Notes: generated by a model not told the origin, from the sequence alone. A stretch of DNA of 64,000 nucleotides from Adiantum capillus-veneris (GCA_014529385.2 CM043944.1:46832268-46896267), one strand, 5' to 3'. Counted from the first letter of the stretch, positions 49,063 through 62,126 are shown. Numbers and translations are program-made.

Positions 49063-49199
49063 TCTTCAAAAGCCAAAATATTTCTTCCATAGACTTTGTG
49101 TCTAGCCATTTCATCAAGATCATTTCCTTGTCATTTTCCTTGAGGAAAAAACAAAAATTTAGTAGACTTATATGAGAAAATGCAATTTATATATAGAGA

Positions 49200-51986
49200 A
49201 TTCAATATTTGAAGACACACCTCTTATGGAGTGTAGTTTTTGGCTTTAATGACTCGGTACTAGATGTGAATAAGTAAAGTCCAATGGTTAGTCTTGCTTC
49301 TACAATTACATGTGTTTGTGTTTTTGAAAATTTTTTATTAATCGTCATCTCATGACTTGTCCATTAGGAAAAATATGAACCCTCTAGGGCCCTTTGGGAT
49401 TAAGGTTAATTAGAGGTCAGTCAATAGGAAGAGGGTGGTGGACACACTCTATGCCCTTAGAGAAACAAAGTGTTCTTACACTTATTCATGGCCTCTTACC
49501 TAGTTGGGGGGAGGGGGGGGCACTTGCAACCTCCAAGTTGCCCCCTTTTTTACCCAATTTTGAAAAAAAAACCCAAAAATTTGAAATTTTTAAAAAATTT
49601 CAAAATTGAAATCCTATCTTCTTAAAACCTCTCTTAACCTATTTTATGATCAAAACATCAAAACGTGCACCAAAAAACCCTAAATTCAAAGTTTTCAAAA
49701 AACTTTTGGAACATCCTTTTCTACTCTCCAAAGCCACCCCCACCTCCCATTGGCACACCAAGAAAACTCATTCTCTTTCTCCTACCTGCCTTGTAGCAAC
49801 AAGCAAGGTCCTCCTTCTCCTCCTAATTTCCTTTACTCACCCAAGGCAAGCTCTATTCCGCAAAGGTGGCCAAATGATGAGGTCACTGGACTTGCATGCC
49901 ACAACACAAGAGATATAGATGGTGAGTAGGTGCAAGAGTTCACCAAAGGTGCTTGGATGTACATGCAACCATGCAGTATTGGCCATCACCGTGTTCAAAA
50001 CCATGAAACTTGGATCATTATTGGAAAGGAAAGATCCTTAGCTTCAAGAATCGCAAGGACAAGGGGACCATAGCCATTTTGCAACATGTTTTCACAATGT
50101 TGCATGCAATTGCAACAAGCTGCTTGATTCCCATCACATTATAAGTACATGTTTTGAGAATACAAAGGTGGGTGTAAAGTCACAGTGGAATGTTTTTATG
50201 GCTTCATAATTATGTTTTGGCTTGCTTTTGTAGTCATATTTCCATCTACATTGGTGGAGGAGCAGCCACTTCATAGCCTCTGTGGCACATTCAATGATAT
50301 ACATGTGGATATTGGAGCAACAATTTTTGCATACCTTTGCCCACCCAAATTGGTTCAAAGAAGAATTTTCTTCTTTTCACACTCCTATATTGTACCTACT
50401 ACTAGGCAAGGGTATGAGAAGCTTGAACACATCAATGTATCTTCCTTATTAAGTATGGAGTGGCCACGTCCAGATTTATGGTTGGTAGCATCTTTCAAGC
50501 AAAATATCGTATTAGATGTCCAAAACTCCTTGAAATATTCTAAAGCTTCGAGGTCTATGGGCTAGAGTTGGTGTTTGCTTGTTCAATCATTTGTACATAT
50601 CTTTAAAGAGTTTGCATCTGCAGAGACAATCGCAATGCTTGTACGTAAAGATGTGCACTACGAGGATTTAGGGAAGAGAACTGGGGTTTTGTAGAGGGCA
50701 TGCACAATGGAGATAGGTACCATTGTAGGGTTGAAGAATGAGGTATTGGGATGCGCTATTTCAAATCCCGCACCTCCTTTACATACGATTTCACTATGAT
50801 CGTTGGATATGCAAGCTTGGAGTGTGGACTCCCTTACAGTGTGTAGATGGAGCTATTGTAAGCTTTGACATTATAACAAGCATTGGACACTCAACAATGT
50901 GCTAGAACATTTAGTCATTGTGGGTTTTGAGGACCTTCAACAAGCTCAATTTTGTCTTCATGGTCACAAGGTGAGGATGTTTTCACCAAACTTTCGGTCC
51001 ATCAAAGTTTTCATTGCTTCACTTATTATTGAATGTTTGTTCTTACCTTAATTTTCTTTTTCTTACCCTTGATTGGTTTATGATAGGATGTCTTGGAGCT
51101 TGATGAATTTGGAGCTTGGACAGGCGGCAAGTGGACGGCCTTCAAACCACAATCACAATGAGTTCACTCCCCAAGGTCATTTCATGGCACAGTCTTTGAA
51201 AGCCTTGAGCAAAGTTTTGTGCTTAAGCATCATTGCCCAAACTGGTCATCTTCTATTCCTAGTGTGTAGATCCCTTATATGGAATGCATTTGGCATTAGC
51301 TTCCTGGCAAGGTGCTTGTCCAAATAGGGATACCGACTCTCTTGGCTCGACTAACCCTGAGACGATAGCGCACTCCCTCTTGGCCGAGGAGTTGTCTTAT
51401 GCATAAGAGAGACACCAAGAAATGACTAAGAAAATTATGGGCACCTCAAATGAATGATGTAACATACTTCCTTCAAAGTACTAATGAAATATATGTAGTT
51501 GCGTCTCTATCTTGTACATTCTTTTCAATTACGTTTTGAAGTTTTGAAAAAAATCATAAACTTTGTATTGTCATTTATTAAGGTGTGTCCTTTTTGCTTT
51601 GGCACAACCTTGACTTCTCTTTGCGCCAACCACCATACAAATTGCCTATCACCAATAGTGCCATTTTCTCTCCCCTACACTGGGCACCACCATGCAAAAG
51701 GGTCATCACCAAACTTACTTGGCCACATGCATGGCAAGCGGCTTGACATCGTGTCAAACGCTTACCAACCCAACAAGGTGCCCCTCCCTTTTTCAAGTTG
51801 AACACTTAGTTCACAAATTAACCCTTGACTTTCTTATCCAAAAGCCTCAACCTCATCCAACCACTCATAAGTTAATTACGGTTAGCATCTCCATGCAACA
51901 TTACAACCACTCATTATGAAGGGTAGGCACAAGACTCTCAATGCCATTTCACGACACATGCAATGTTGCCCACTGTAGCGCGCCAC

Positions 51987-51989
<3 letters not shown>
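49200..51989. other. No recognised gene
   Basis: Open frames such as 50185-50565 (plus, hydrophobic start, 126 codons) and 51073-51327 show no motif I recognise, and no splice-consistent gene could be built. It may be old transposon sequence. Confidence 0.4.

Positions 51990-52063
<74 letters not shown>
51990..52063. repeat. (CT)n microsatellite
   Basis: About 37 uninterrupted CT units. Confidence 0.96.
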
Positions 52064-52065
<2 letters not shown>

Positions 52066-53089
52066 CAATTATCTCTCTCCCACCAAAGACACTAGATTCC
52101 CCTTCCTTTTTGTACCATGTAGGTCGCGCTCTTACCCACCCGTAACCCGCCATGCAAAACCCTCCCAACCACTCATACTGGAGGCTTGCAACCAAAATCA
52201 CTCACAATCAAAAATAAAACAAAAGGCGTCACCCTCACCTCACACTCCATCGATTCAACCCATGCATGACACTGCCGATTGGGCTGGCTAGGGGTGTTGT
52301 TGTACCCTTGCTATATAGGTGGTAGTGGATTTTTCTTTGGTGCAACTATCGTAGCTTTTGAATCACCCCACTCTTAAGATTCACTGCCCATTGACTCAAC
52401 GAGTTGTTTTATAAAACAATAAGACCTTAATGGTATGGATAATGACCTCGTGGGGTATATCCTATTAAACACTACATTTTGGAATTTGAGGCTCATTAGG
52501 TAGATCCTTGAGATCTCTCTGGACTATTAAGATGCATCGACGTCCATCAAAACCTGCTTGTCCTGCTCTTGGCCATGTCTACCAACTTTACGCTCTTGTA
52601 ATAATAACAAAAACTACATTTTTGGATATGAAAAAAAAGAAGACAAGAATTACAAATTGGACTCAAAATTTGTTGTCGGGCTAGCTTGCTGCTAACACTT
52701 CCCCCCTCCTACTTTGGGTCGTTCACAACACATCATCATATGGCCAAGTAATGCTTTGGCTTGCGGGTTTTTTGCTACTTCTTGAGCGATTCCAAGGATT
52801 CATAGTTATTTATCCTAAGCTTCTTGTCACCTTCTATGAAGAATTGAAGGTCAATAAGTGTTTTGAGATCCATTGCAAAATAACCAACAATCCTTGTAGA
52901 TTCTCTATGACTGAGCCAAATATCTTGGTTCTAAAAGAGAAGAAGCCAATGTAGAATGCTTCTTCAAAAGTTTGTATGTAGTATGATAGAAGAAACATTA
53001 CTTGTGCACAAATTCCATAAATTACTTCATCAGTCGGCTGATCTAAAAGTTCATAACATAATCCTTGGTTGCCTTTGAGAAAGGACATC

Positions 53090-54865
53090 CATGGTTAGAA
53101 TCATCTTGATAAACATGATCATCTTGATCAAAATGTTTGCATGCAGGTTAAATCATCTTTGCTATTTTGATAAACATGATGCATGCCACATTTGGAATTC
53201 GCTTGAAGATGTATATGGAATCTGTCAATGTCATTAAAATATACTCCTCTATAGCCTTGGCTTTGGGTGGAGACAATCTAGGGTAATTGAGCCATGCTAG
53301 ATACTTCTTTAAGATAAGCTAGTGGATGACCCAACTCTCCCTCTTGGTATTGGGTAGATAATTGGATCTTTCTTTATCTCTAAAAGAGATTGGGAAATGT
53401 CTTTCAACCAAAAATTCATCTAGGCAAGATGCGGTTCTGCATTATCTATGGCTTGATCCTTGAGCATTCTCTCTTTTACCTTGAGACTTCATACTTGATT
53501 AGAGGATATGGAAGGGACTGCTGGTTCCATGTGTCTATGATTTTCTTGGAGGTCCACTATGTAGCATTGGCACTTTGTAGAATCTGTTGTTCCCAAGCCA
53601 TTACCTCCTTCCACATTTACTATATTTCTTGCTCTATATTCACCTTCAAAGCCTTCTCTACCTTTGTTATGAATTTTTCAATTGGCCCTAGGTCTGCCTC
53701 GAGCTCAAGTGGAGCCGTCTCTAGAAGCAAATCAGTGTGGCTTCCGTTTCATCCATATACTACAAGAATTGTAAGGCCTCAGCTTCTTTGAGGAGAGGCT
53801 CAAAGGTGTCTTCCTCTGTGATCTTTTACTTTCCCTTGAGCTACTCCTGGGCTGCCTTTAAGGTCCTCTTGTAACTTGACAATCTATTTTTGGTCATTAT
53901 CTTCTTTTTTCATGAAGCTCAAGAAGAGTTCCCATCTTTGCATTCAATCAAGCTTGAGTTCAGTTTCCAACTCTTTATTCCTCCTTTTTTTCATGGCCTG
54001 GTAAGCAAGATTTGATCCTTGGAGAGTTAAGACGGTGGGATTTGTCTTTAGTTTTTCCAGTAGCTCCTTTTGTCCTTTGAGCTGAGCCTTTGCTTCTGCT
54101 GCTTGGAGGCCACGTCCAATTGCATCTAAAGCAATTGTGCATGAGCATTAGTATCTAGTATTGTAGCACTGAGCAAGGGGCAAATTGTATTGTAGCATTA
54201 GTATCTAGTATTGTAGCACTGAGCTCTTAGATCTTCTATTCTTGGCTCTCACTTGCCAAAGTAAGCTTCTCCACAAGTGTGGTCATTTCAATGAGCTCTG
54301 CCAATTGGTTCATGTTGGTATCTTGCAATATTTGATCTTTGCTTGAAAATTTTCATGCAATGCATTGAATTCCTCCACGAAAGAATCCACTGCTTCAATT
54401 CCACTATAAGGTGTTGGTTCGAGGCTTCCACCTTATCTTTCTTTCTCAAGTATATACCTCTTCCTTTATCTTTTCAATGATGTGGTGTGCAAGCTCAACA
54501 CATTCTTCTATCTCTTTTATATTCCCTGGCAGAGATGTGCTTGCCTCACCCATCTGTGTCTTTGCTTCTTCATTCTGCTCATCCTTCATAAGACCATGCA
54601 AAAACATCCCTATATTCTTTAAAGTTCTGATGAAGATATCCTCCTCCTCTTGAGACAAATCAGTCACTTTGTGAGCTAGTTTTGATTCTTCCCCACATTT
54701 CGTTAGGTCAATCTTTTTGGAATTTTCTAGCCCTTCATAGAATTGATCTGGTTCCCTAGGTTGTCTCATGGGTTGCTCTACAATGATCCTTCAATCGTGC
54801 AGAGTGTACTTCTTATAGTGCGATGGAACACTCATATCCCCTTGTTTGTCATTGTTGGATTCCAT
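53090..54865 (-). pseudogene. Unfamiliar coiled-coil reading frame with many stops
   Basis: On the minus strand a frame starts at ATG 54865 (MESNNDKQGDMSVPSHYKKY). It runs with several stops and shifts through QFYEGLENSKKIDLTK, the charged stretch 54769-54446, then LQAAEAKAQLKGQKELLEKL near 54080. It reaches a more globular-looking end, ERSNYLPNTKRESWVIH and ILKKYLAWLNYPRLSPPKAK, near 53250-53370. I do not recognise it. It lies 3' of the gag-protease frames on the same strand, where reverse transcriptase would be expected. It could be an extra ORF or captured gene of that element, or a separate host pseudogene. Confidence 0.4.
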
Positions 54866-55429
54866 TTTAGTGGTCCTTTTTCTTTCCTGATACTTGGATT
54901 TTATTTTTGTTTTAGCCATTGATGGCTCGTTTTATTTTTCTTCCTTGATTTTTCTATGGATTTGTTTTGTTTCAATCTATTATTTTGCATTCTTTCTTTT
55001 TTTTGAGAGGAAGTATCTATCATTGATTTTCTCTTTGATGCAATTCTCTACGTTAACCATCATAAAAAAATGTGCCTTGCCCTTGATTTTTGGCACAACT
55101 TGGTTTCTTTTCTATTTATTCTCTCGTTTTTTCTAGTATGTGTGTTGGCATCTTTGATGTTAATTGGAAAATCCAAAGAGCTTTTCCTCTCCTCCCTAGA
55201 CCAAAAGTTTTGCTCTTATGTGCTTTTTTTGAGTCGGATTCCTCTGAGGTCAAAGTTTCTTTCTCTATCTCATCAGCAGCATCATATAGTGATCAAAGAA
55301 AACTTGTTGGTCATCCAATGACACAATAGCTACCATTTTGATTGGAACAATGTCGTACCCTTCTTTGTCGTAGAACATGGTAGGTATAGACTCGTTGACA
55401 CAAACCTCCATGGTAGCCAAAATTTAAGT

Positions 55430-56270
55430 CTACTCAAATGGCTCGAACAAATTTTCAAGAAAGGGTTCAAGTATGTGATCTACATTGTTTACCTCTCGAT
55501 CCAATATGTAGTTCTTGCATCTTAAACTACCATTCTTTGAAGCTCCACACATCCAAATAGAAGTGTCTTTGTTCAACCACCATGGTAATTTAGTTTTGGT
55601 CAATGTGTCTAAATCAAACTCTTGGATAGGTCTTTTTAGAACATCCTTGTAGCAGTGATCTTTCAAGTTTACACATGTAATTGATCCAACTTGTTTCATA
55701 TATAGGTAGTCATTTTCACAATCTTGAATCAATTGTATCTGTCTCGTGAAAGGTCATCCCAAAATAATTTTGTAGTTCAATTTCTTCTTGAAATTTACAA
55801 TGGAAAATGTAAGTCGATAGTCAATTCCACATAAGCTGACTATCACAATTTCTAAAAATTCCATTGGTCCTTTGATGGGTCCATTTGCCAATTGAAATTT
55901 CATTTTTGTTTGCCTAATTTTTGGTCTATCATCAAGCTTCCCAGATTGCCTTTATTGCTATGGCAATGCCTTCTCTATTGTCTAGTACATCCATGGTTTT
56001 TACATCGTTATATTCCATTGGAAGAGTTGTGTTTCCTTTGTTCCCCTTGCAATATTCTCCCACTTTGTTCATAAGAACAAATTTCATAGGTTTACTTCAA
56101 GATTCTTCTAAGCGAAACTCTTTGGCCTTTTCTTTTGGTAGTCCTTTAGTCCCCACTTTCTCTAAAGTTCCTAGTAGATCTTTTCACAGGTGTGGTTTGA
56201 TCTTCAATAATTCACCCAATGTTACAGTGAATTGAATAGGTGTTGACATGATTGACTGTAAATTATCCAC
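55430..56270 (-). pseudogene. Gypsy-type protease region, badly mutated
   Basis: The minus strand gives MSTPIQFTVTLGELLKIKPH, like the segment ahead of the protease in plant gypsy polyproteins. Then, across stops, come MEYNDVKTMDVLDN (position of the active-site Asp), LNYKIILG and a C-terminal frame (55732-55430, WWLNKDTSIWMCGASKNG). The catalytic Asp-Ser/Thr-Gly is not preserved. Placement relies mainly on order after the gag at 58.5-57.3 kb. Confidence 0.5.
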
Positions 56271-57336
56271 ATCTAATGTCTCCTTTGTCCGATTTGAGTT
56301 CGTGGTCTTACATACCAATGATGTTTCTTTGTTATTTTCCAAGTATGAGGGTAAGGTTTTGAGTGTTTGGCCGTTGGAAAATCTTGATCTCTCTAATCCC
56401 TAATCTCCATATAAAGAATATCAGTCTAGCTCCATTAGTGGTTGGTCTAGCCAAACTTCTTCAATTGGAGTTGATTTTAAAGTTAGGCTTCCATCGTTTA
56501 CCTCTCTAACTTTTTTCCACAAGTGATTCGATAAATCTTCCTTGACTAAGGAGATTCCATCTAGCCCATCCTCACTATTTGGTACCACCATTTCAGTTTG
56601 TCATTTTCAACTAAAGAGTCTCTCAATTCTTTAGTGTCATTTACTTGCACTAATTTTGGCTCTGTTCTATCCTTTGCTGAATTCCCTATGGTTTCCATCT
56701 TTGGTTGCTGTATTTCCAGCATTGACTATGTGATTTTCACTAATGTTTTGTAAGCTCTAGCTTTGCTTCTTGCATATTAGGTGTTGGGTAGTTCTTCCAT
56801 TGTCTGACCCGCTTTTAAGCCTGCTTGAAGGCTGTTTTGATTGGTTCATAAATTTTATCTACCAACATTGATCCTCTCGATTTTGGCTTTGGTTCTTTGA
56901 ACTCCATTGTCATGGACTTCGTTCTTTCCTCGAATAATTTTTGGGCTTTCTCTTAAATTTCCATTCATTTTTGTCACCTTCTAAGCCCGTAGCATAGTCG
57001 TCTCTCTTTTTTAAAGTCTTTAGAGGACTTCTTACTACTATCAAACTCACGTGCACTCTTTTTTTTTTGTTTTTCTTTGCATGTGCCCTTGTCACCACCT
57101 TGACTAGAACATAAGTTCATTGTCTGAGGAGATAACCGACATAATATGTACTATTTTTATGGTTATTTTCCCTTTAGGATTTCTAGGATAGTTCTTTGGA
57201 TTAATGTCCAGCTCTTTTTTCACATCGCATGTGGTAAACCTCAATTGACATAGCTTTCTTATAAGATTCTATATAATCATTTTTTCAATGATCATCATTT
57301 AATCCACAATTATGAAAATTCTCATGGTTTAGGCAT

Positions 57337-57597
57337 TTATTTCCCTATAAGTGGCCTAGCTCCGTGGTTTGCAATGAAGGTAACAGGTGTTGCCTCTCGA
57401 TATGCTTGATTGGCTGGTTCTAACATGGCAGTTTGCGGTTGAGTATACAATTCTTCCTGTGCTACCACAATCAATGAACTAGCCTCATTATAGGGCGCGA
57501 CCAATACTATAGCTTGCTCCTCCACTTGTCCTTTAGGATGCATATACTTGAACAGTACAACATTACCTCCTAGCAGGGGTGGTTGTTGACCTAGCAT
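57337..57597 (-). pseudogene. gag C-terminal, Pro/Gln/Ala-rich segment
   Basis: An 86-codon frame without zinc knuckle, on the same strand as the capsid-like gag at 58208-58534 and between it and the protease-like region. By position it is the linker of the polyprotein. Confidence 0.4.
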
Positions 57598-58207
57598 TGA
57601 TGTGGTCTCTCCATAGCCATGGGTGGCTTCTACATTTGTCCCATGTTAGGTGGATACCTATACATAGTTTGTCTTTGTTTCATTTGTCCCATGTCATGTG
57701 GATACCTATACATAGGTTGTCTCTATTGTCTCATGGGTACATATTGTACATTTTCATTGTATTTTTGTCGATAATAGCACTCATTGGTCTCATGATTTGT
57801 CCATTTTCTTTCAATGGCACACAACTTAGATGGACTCATTTTTCCCACGGGCTGCGCTTGTAGTGGACCTTGTCCCCTCCCTCTCACTGGTATCCTTTGC
57901 ATTTTTGCTCATCATGTCATTCATGTGCTTGAGCATATCCTCTATGGCATTCATTGGGGAGCTTCCACAGTGGATCCTACTTGTGCTGGCGCAGTAGATG
58001 TGGTTCGCTTTCTTTTATATCCTTTGCAGTGCTATCTTCATTGAAGATTTCACAATTGTCCCCCAAGTCTATGGCATCCAAGATGCATACTTCTAGGGTG
58101 GTGTGTTACTTGCTATTCAATATAGCATGCAATTCATTGTTAAGTAAGCCTTCAAGGAGCAATGAGATAAGCCTCTCCTTGTTAGTAGGGAGTTCCAGAT
58201 ATGGACA

Positions 58208-58534
58208 TCACTTGATGTATTGTCTCATTCTACTAACACGGTCTCTTATAGACTCCCCTTGTTTTTGTTTGAAGCTATAGATTTGTTCCATTGTACTATG
58301 CTTGATTCCCATTTTAGAACAAACAGCAACAACAAATCTTTTAGCAAAAGTCGGTAGATTTGTAAAGGATCCATGAGGTATGGTCTGAAACCATGTCAAA
58401 GTCTTACCTCCTATGGTCATTCCAAATCCTTCAAATTGAGTATTAAAGTCCGATAACCTTTCTATTCTTAGCACTTTTTTGAAGCTTGCTAAATGGCCAT
58501 ATGGATCCCTAGATCCACTAATCTTTTGACCCAT
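58208..58534 (-). pseudogene. gag capsid segment of a gypsy-type element
   Basis: The 108-codon frame contains DPYGHLASFKKV, MTIGGKTLTWFQTIPHGSFT, NLPTFAKRFVVAVCS and KQKQGESIRDRVSRM. This is the Retrotrans_gag pattern with the A..W(F/Y)..L...SI..W..L...F core and the downstream Q...ES...Y..R. It defines the minus orientation of the surrounding 52.8-59.5 kb remnant. No LTR pair was found for it. Confidence 0.8.
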
Positions 58535-59555
58535 TTTGTAAAATTGGCTGGTTTGACTCTTTGATTATGTTTAGCACATGCTCTTATGGCTTGTGGTCCT
58601 CCATCTAAGCCTTCAAATCAATTGCTTGGTAATGATGACTCATTTGGCCCTCTTATGGTCATGGTGTCACCCAATTCTCATAATTGAGGTGGGTTCCTTG
58701 GGTTGCCCTACCCCATTGGTTGGTCACACTGCTAGAAGATCTTTCAGGTGGTCCAAATTTTTTTCTAGTTCAGGTCTCATACCCATGATCATGTCTTTGA
58801 TTGAGTAGACTTGATATTTGGTTTTTTCAACCTCTTTTGGGATCATCCTAACAAAATCATTGTTATAGCAATCCATGAAGAGATGTACGAGAAGGTTCAC
58901 CCTTCTTCCTAATCTTGAATATGTACATGATTTTCAAGGGTGTTGATTTCCATTGTTTTGAATGAGTTGTCCACCACAACAAATCTGTCACATTAGTGTC
59001 CTCCCAACCTAGCCTAAGGTTATCAATTGTTATGTGCTTGAGAGGTTTGACATCTACTTGATCATACCCTTCTAGCTCTAGCAAGTGGCCATTCTTTGGT
59101 GGTCATATTCGGAATAAACGTATCGATTTCCAAACCCCATTTATCCATAGTGTCAGGACCTACAATATTTAGATACTACACTCCATTTTGATCCATGTAG
59201 AAGGTTTTTTGTTTATTGGCTCTAACATCCTCTTCAAATTCAATAGTGTGGTCATCAACTCTAGCCAGGTACTCTTCATTAGGGTCTAGATGAATCTGAG
59301 CCCCATGCTTATTGGTTTGATAGAAGTTCAATGAGCCAGGTTTTGGTACCCAAATGAGTAGAAATGGAAGATATTTTTGAACTTGAGTTGAGTAAGTGTT
59401 TGGTACTTATTCAACTAAGGTATCAAACGGTCCCCCTTGGTTTAAACTCTCCTCATTAGACACTTTGCTCTTGATTTCTCTATTGAGTCCTTGATTTGCT
59501 AGTAAGCGGCCTAATCTAAGCTTCATAAAGACCCATAATGCTCAATGAAGTTAAA
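58535..59555 (-). other. Upstream gag or leader debris
   Basis: Minus-strand frames such as 59084-58863 (LGWEDTNVTDLLWW) are interrupted and not recognised. They probably belong to the gypsy remnant whose capsid segment lies at 58208-58534. Confidence 0.35.
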
Positions 59556-59781
59556 TGTTGGAACTAGGGTTGCAGAGAAACGCAGACAGCTTGGAGAAGA
59601 CAAAGGAAGGTCAAGGCACACAATAAAGAGTTTATTACTTAGTGTGCAATGGAAAGATAGATAGCCCTAGAGTGATGGGTGTATATACGATGCACGGGGG
59701 GAAAAACCTCCTAAAGAGGAAAAAATGCCCCGTCGGTCCTAGTGTATTCACACACATCACTACCACATGTATATGGTAACA
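59556..59781 (-). repeat. 3' LTR of the copia element (226 bp)
   Basis: Plus-strand ends are TGTTGGAACTAGGG and TATGGTAACA, with TG..CA and partly inverted TGTT/AACA termini. On the minus strand TGGGGGAT directly precedes it as the polypurine tract (59783-59791). The partner LTR is outside the window. Confidence 0.78.
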
Positions 59782-59849
59782 AATCCCCCATGGAGTGATG
59801 CGGTGAATGAGAGCTGGCACATGAGTAAAGGGAAGTTCCATGCCCTGAG

Positions 59850-60779
59850 GACATGATCAATCCACAAAGGGGAGTAAGCCCAAAGCTTTGCGGAAAGCTT
59901 CAAGTTTCTCACGAGACAATGCCTTTGTGAAAAGATTTGCACGGTTGTCCTATGTTGTCACATAAGCCAAGCTGATCTCTCCTACTGAGAGCCTTGCCCT
60001 GACATAGCGGTAATGTTGGTACATAAGCCAAGCTGATCTCTCCTTGGCTTATGTTGGCACATAAGCCAAGCTGATCTCTCCTACTGAGAGCCTTGCCCTG
60101 ACATAGCGGTAATGCACCTCAATGTGCTTTGTGCGAGCATGAAAAACTGGGTTCCTTGCAACTGCCAATGCGCTCTGACTGTCAGATAGTGTTGGCAGTG
60201 TCCTGTCCAGCACCCAAATCAGCCATAAGGCGGCTGAGCCATACACACTCAATCGTAGCTATGAAAAGTGCCCTGTACTCAACCTCACAACTATAAGTGG
60301 CCACAGTAGGTTGCTTCTTGCTCAACCATGATATACATGAACTGCCAAGCATGAAACAAAAACCACTTTTGGACACTCGCATGTCAAAACAACCAGCCCA
60401 ATCTGAGTCTGAAAAAGCATGTAAGCCTGGCGGCAATGATCCCCCCTTGGGATAAAACAAGCCAAGATGTAAAGTGCTACTAAGGTAGCGGAAAATCTTC
60501 TTGACAGCCTGCCAATGCTTAGACCCTGGGCTATGCATAAATCTGCGGACCTGTGAGACTGCAAACTGAATATTTGGCCTCGTGTTGCATACCTAAATGA
60601 GTCATCCAATAGCAGTTTGGTAAAGAGTGACATATATAGGATCACCATCATCATGAAGACTCAATTTCAAACTTGTTTCCATGGGAGTGGCAATAGGTTT
60701 GCAATCCTCAAGTCTAAACGTACATAGCAATGTCTCTATGTAACTTTTCTAACACAAGGCAATGCCACCATCACACTGC
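59850..60779 (-). pseudogene. Copia RT end and RNase H
   Basis: Minus-strand blocks in order are QCDGGIALCQKSYIETLL, RLEDCKPIATPM, FAVSQVRRFMHSPGSKHWQA, KKIFRYLSSTLHLGL, FSDSDWAGC (RNase H Asp), SKKQPTVATYSCEVEYRAL (the usual SSxEAEY site, here SCEVEY) and SDSQSALAVARNPVFHARTK with HIEVHYRYVRARL. A frame break lies near 60540-60600 and an internal duplication at 59950-60115. RNase H removes the RNA strand during copying. Confidence 0.9.
59950..60116. repeat. About 100-bp duplication inside copia RNase H
   Basis: CATAAGCCAAGCTGATCTCT through GACATAGCGGTAATG occurs at about 59960 and 60060. A third partial copy (CATAAGCCAAGC...CTCC) lies between them. It destroys the RNase H C-terminal frame. 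Confidence 0.88.
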
Positions 60780-62126
60780 TTAACACTAGAATGGTAACCT
60801 AACAGGACATAAAAGTGTCCTTTCAGGGTTTTGGGAAAAAATTCCAAAACCATAGTAGATCCACTCATTTTTAAAAATCCTTTCATGAGCTTATAGTTCA
60901 ATAACTACTACATATGGAAAAAATGAGAAACTTGTAATTTTTCTCATCCCTTGGTCACTACAAGCCTCCAAAGTTGATGGACTAGTGCATTTTGCCCAAA
61001 AAAGCAATTTCTTACGGTTGATTGCATATAAATAAGAGTGGGGATTTTTGTAGGACATGAGATAAAATGCCCCGTTAACTTCAGTGGGTTGGTGCCCAAA
61101 ACATATGGTTGCTTTTACCTCACTAATTCTTTTTTGGGCAAAAAAAATAGGTACAAAAAAATTGCATTTTTGCCATTCTGCTGACCTATCATCAAAGTTT
61201 CTATAGTCACGCTCAATACAGATACTATATACATGTTTTCTTAGTTCCCTTTGGGCTTTTGGATTCAAAAGGAGCCATGGAGCATGTCAAAAGGATAATG
61301 GATCTCTTACAATTGGAACCTTAGGGGCAATGATAAAGTGCTAAATACAGCAAACATAAAAAAAACTGGGTTTACCTTATGACCTCTAGAAACCCATAGA
61401 AACTACTCAATATCTAGCCAAGTTTGTAGTCTATGATTAGATATGGTTACTACCTACAAAATACACACAATTGGCCTAAGAAACTAGCAATATTGAGAAA
61501 GTTATACTTGCTACTCTAAAATGTATCGTATTCTTCAGCAATCAAAAAACTCAGCCATCATCATACACTATGCTATATAGCATATTAGGTCCCCCAAAAC
61601 TCAAGGAAGATTAGCTTTATGTTATACATTACACTTACACAATCAAAATTGAATTTGGATATCAAGAAAGCCACCTAAAAAATCATAAAAGTGCTAATTT
61701 TGGCCAAAAAACAAGATTATGCAATTCTTGTAAATTGATCATAACTTTCAATTTTAACACTTAGCTCTCCCTACAAGCATCAAAACATGTTGAGAACTAT
61801 GAAGGCCTAACCTCTAGCCATCTAAACCTCACAAGCATGAAGTTTAGAGTGGTATAGTTGCCAAAAATTGAAAAAAAAAGGCAAAAACAGGACCCATTTT
61901 TTCACACAGTTTAGGTTCAAAAATGTTGTGCAAGAGTAAGGTTAATGGTGAGATCGATACTCAAAAAAAAATGCTAAGTTTTTTTCAGCTCATAAGGCAA
62001 CTTTGTGGATATATAGCACCTAGAAATTCATTTTCACTCTTCAAATAATTCAAGAAAAATGGTAACTTAACAGGACACAAAAGTGTCCAAGGACATAAAA
62101 GTGTCCTGTTACCATTCTAGTGTTAA
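60780..62126. mobile_element. piggyBac-like element: TTAA duplication and CACTAGAATGGTAAC inverted repeats
   Basis: TTAA stands at 60780-60783 and 62123-62126. Between them the 1339-bp insert begins CACTAGAATGGTAACCTAAC and ends with the reverse complement of CACTAGAATGGTAACAGGAC. Just inside each end lies a hairpin, GGACA(T/C)AAAAGTGTCC, once on the left (60804) and twice on the right (62076, 62091). The copia reading frame continues exactly across the insert with one TTAA kept (QF before, QCDGG after). TTAA targets and CACTAGA/CCCTAGA-type ends are marks of the piggyBac superfamily. One minus-strand frame (61268-60891, 125 codons) has no recognised transposase motif, so the copy looks non-autonomous. 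Confidence 0.85.
60891..61268 (-). CDS. Hypothetical 125-codon frame within the piggyBac-like insert
   Basis: I do not recognise this protein. It contains CFGHQPTEVNGAFYLM and YKNPHSYLYAINRKKLLFWA. No DDE-type catalytic pattern or Cys-rich C-terminal domain of piggyBac transposases can be seen. It may be chance coding in AT-rich DNA. Confidence 0.2.
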   Translation of the reverse strand: MNPKAQRELRKHVYSICIERDYRNFDDRSAEWQKCNFFVPIFFAQKRISEVKATICFGHQPTEVNGAFYLMSYKNPHSYLYAINRKKLLFWAKCTSPSTLEACSDQGMRKITSFSFFPYVVVIEL

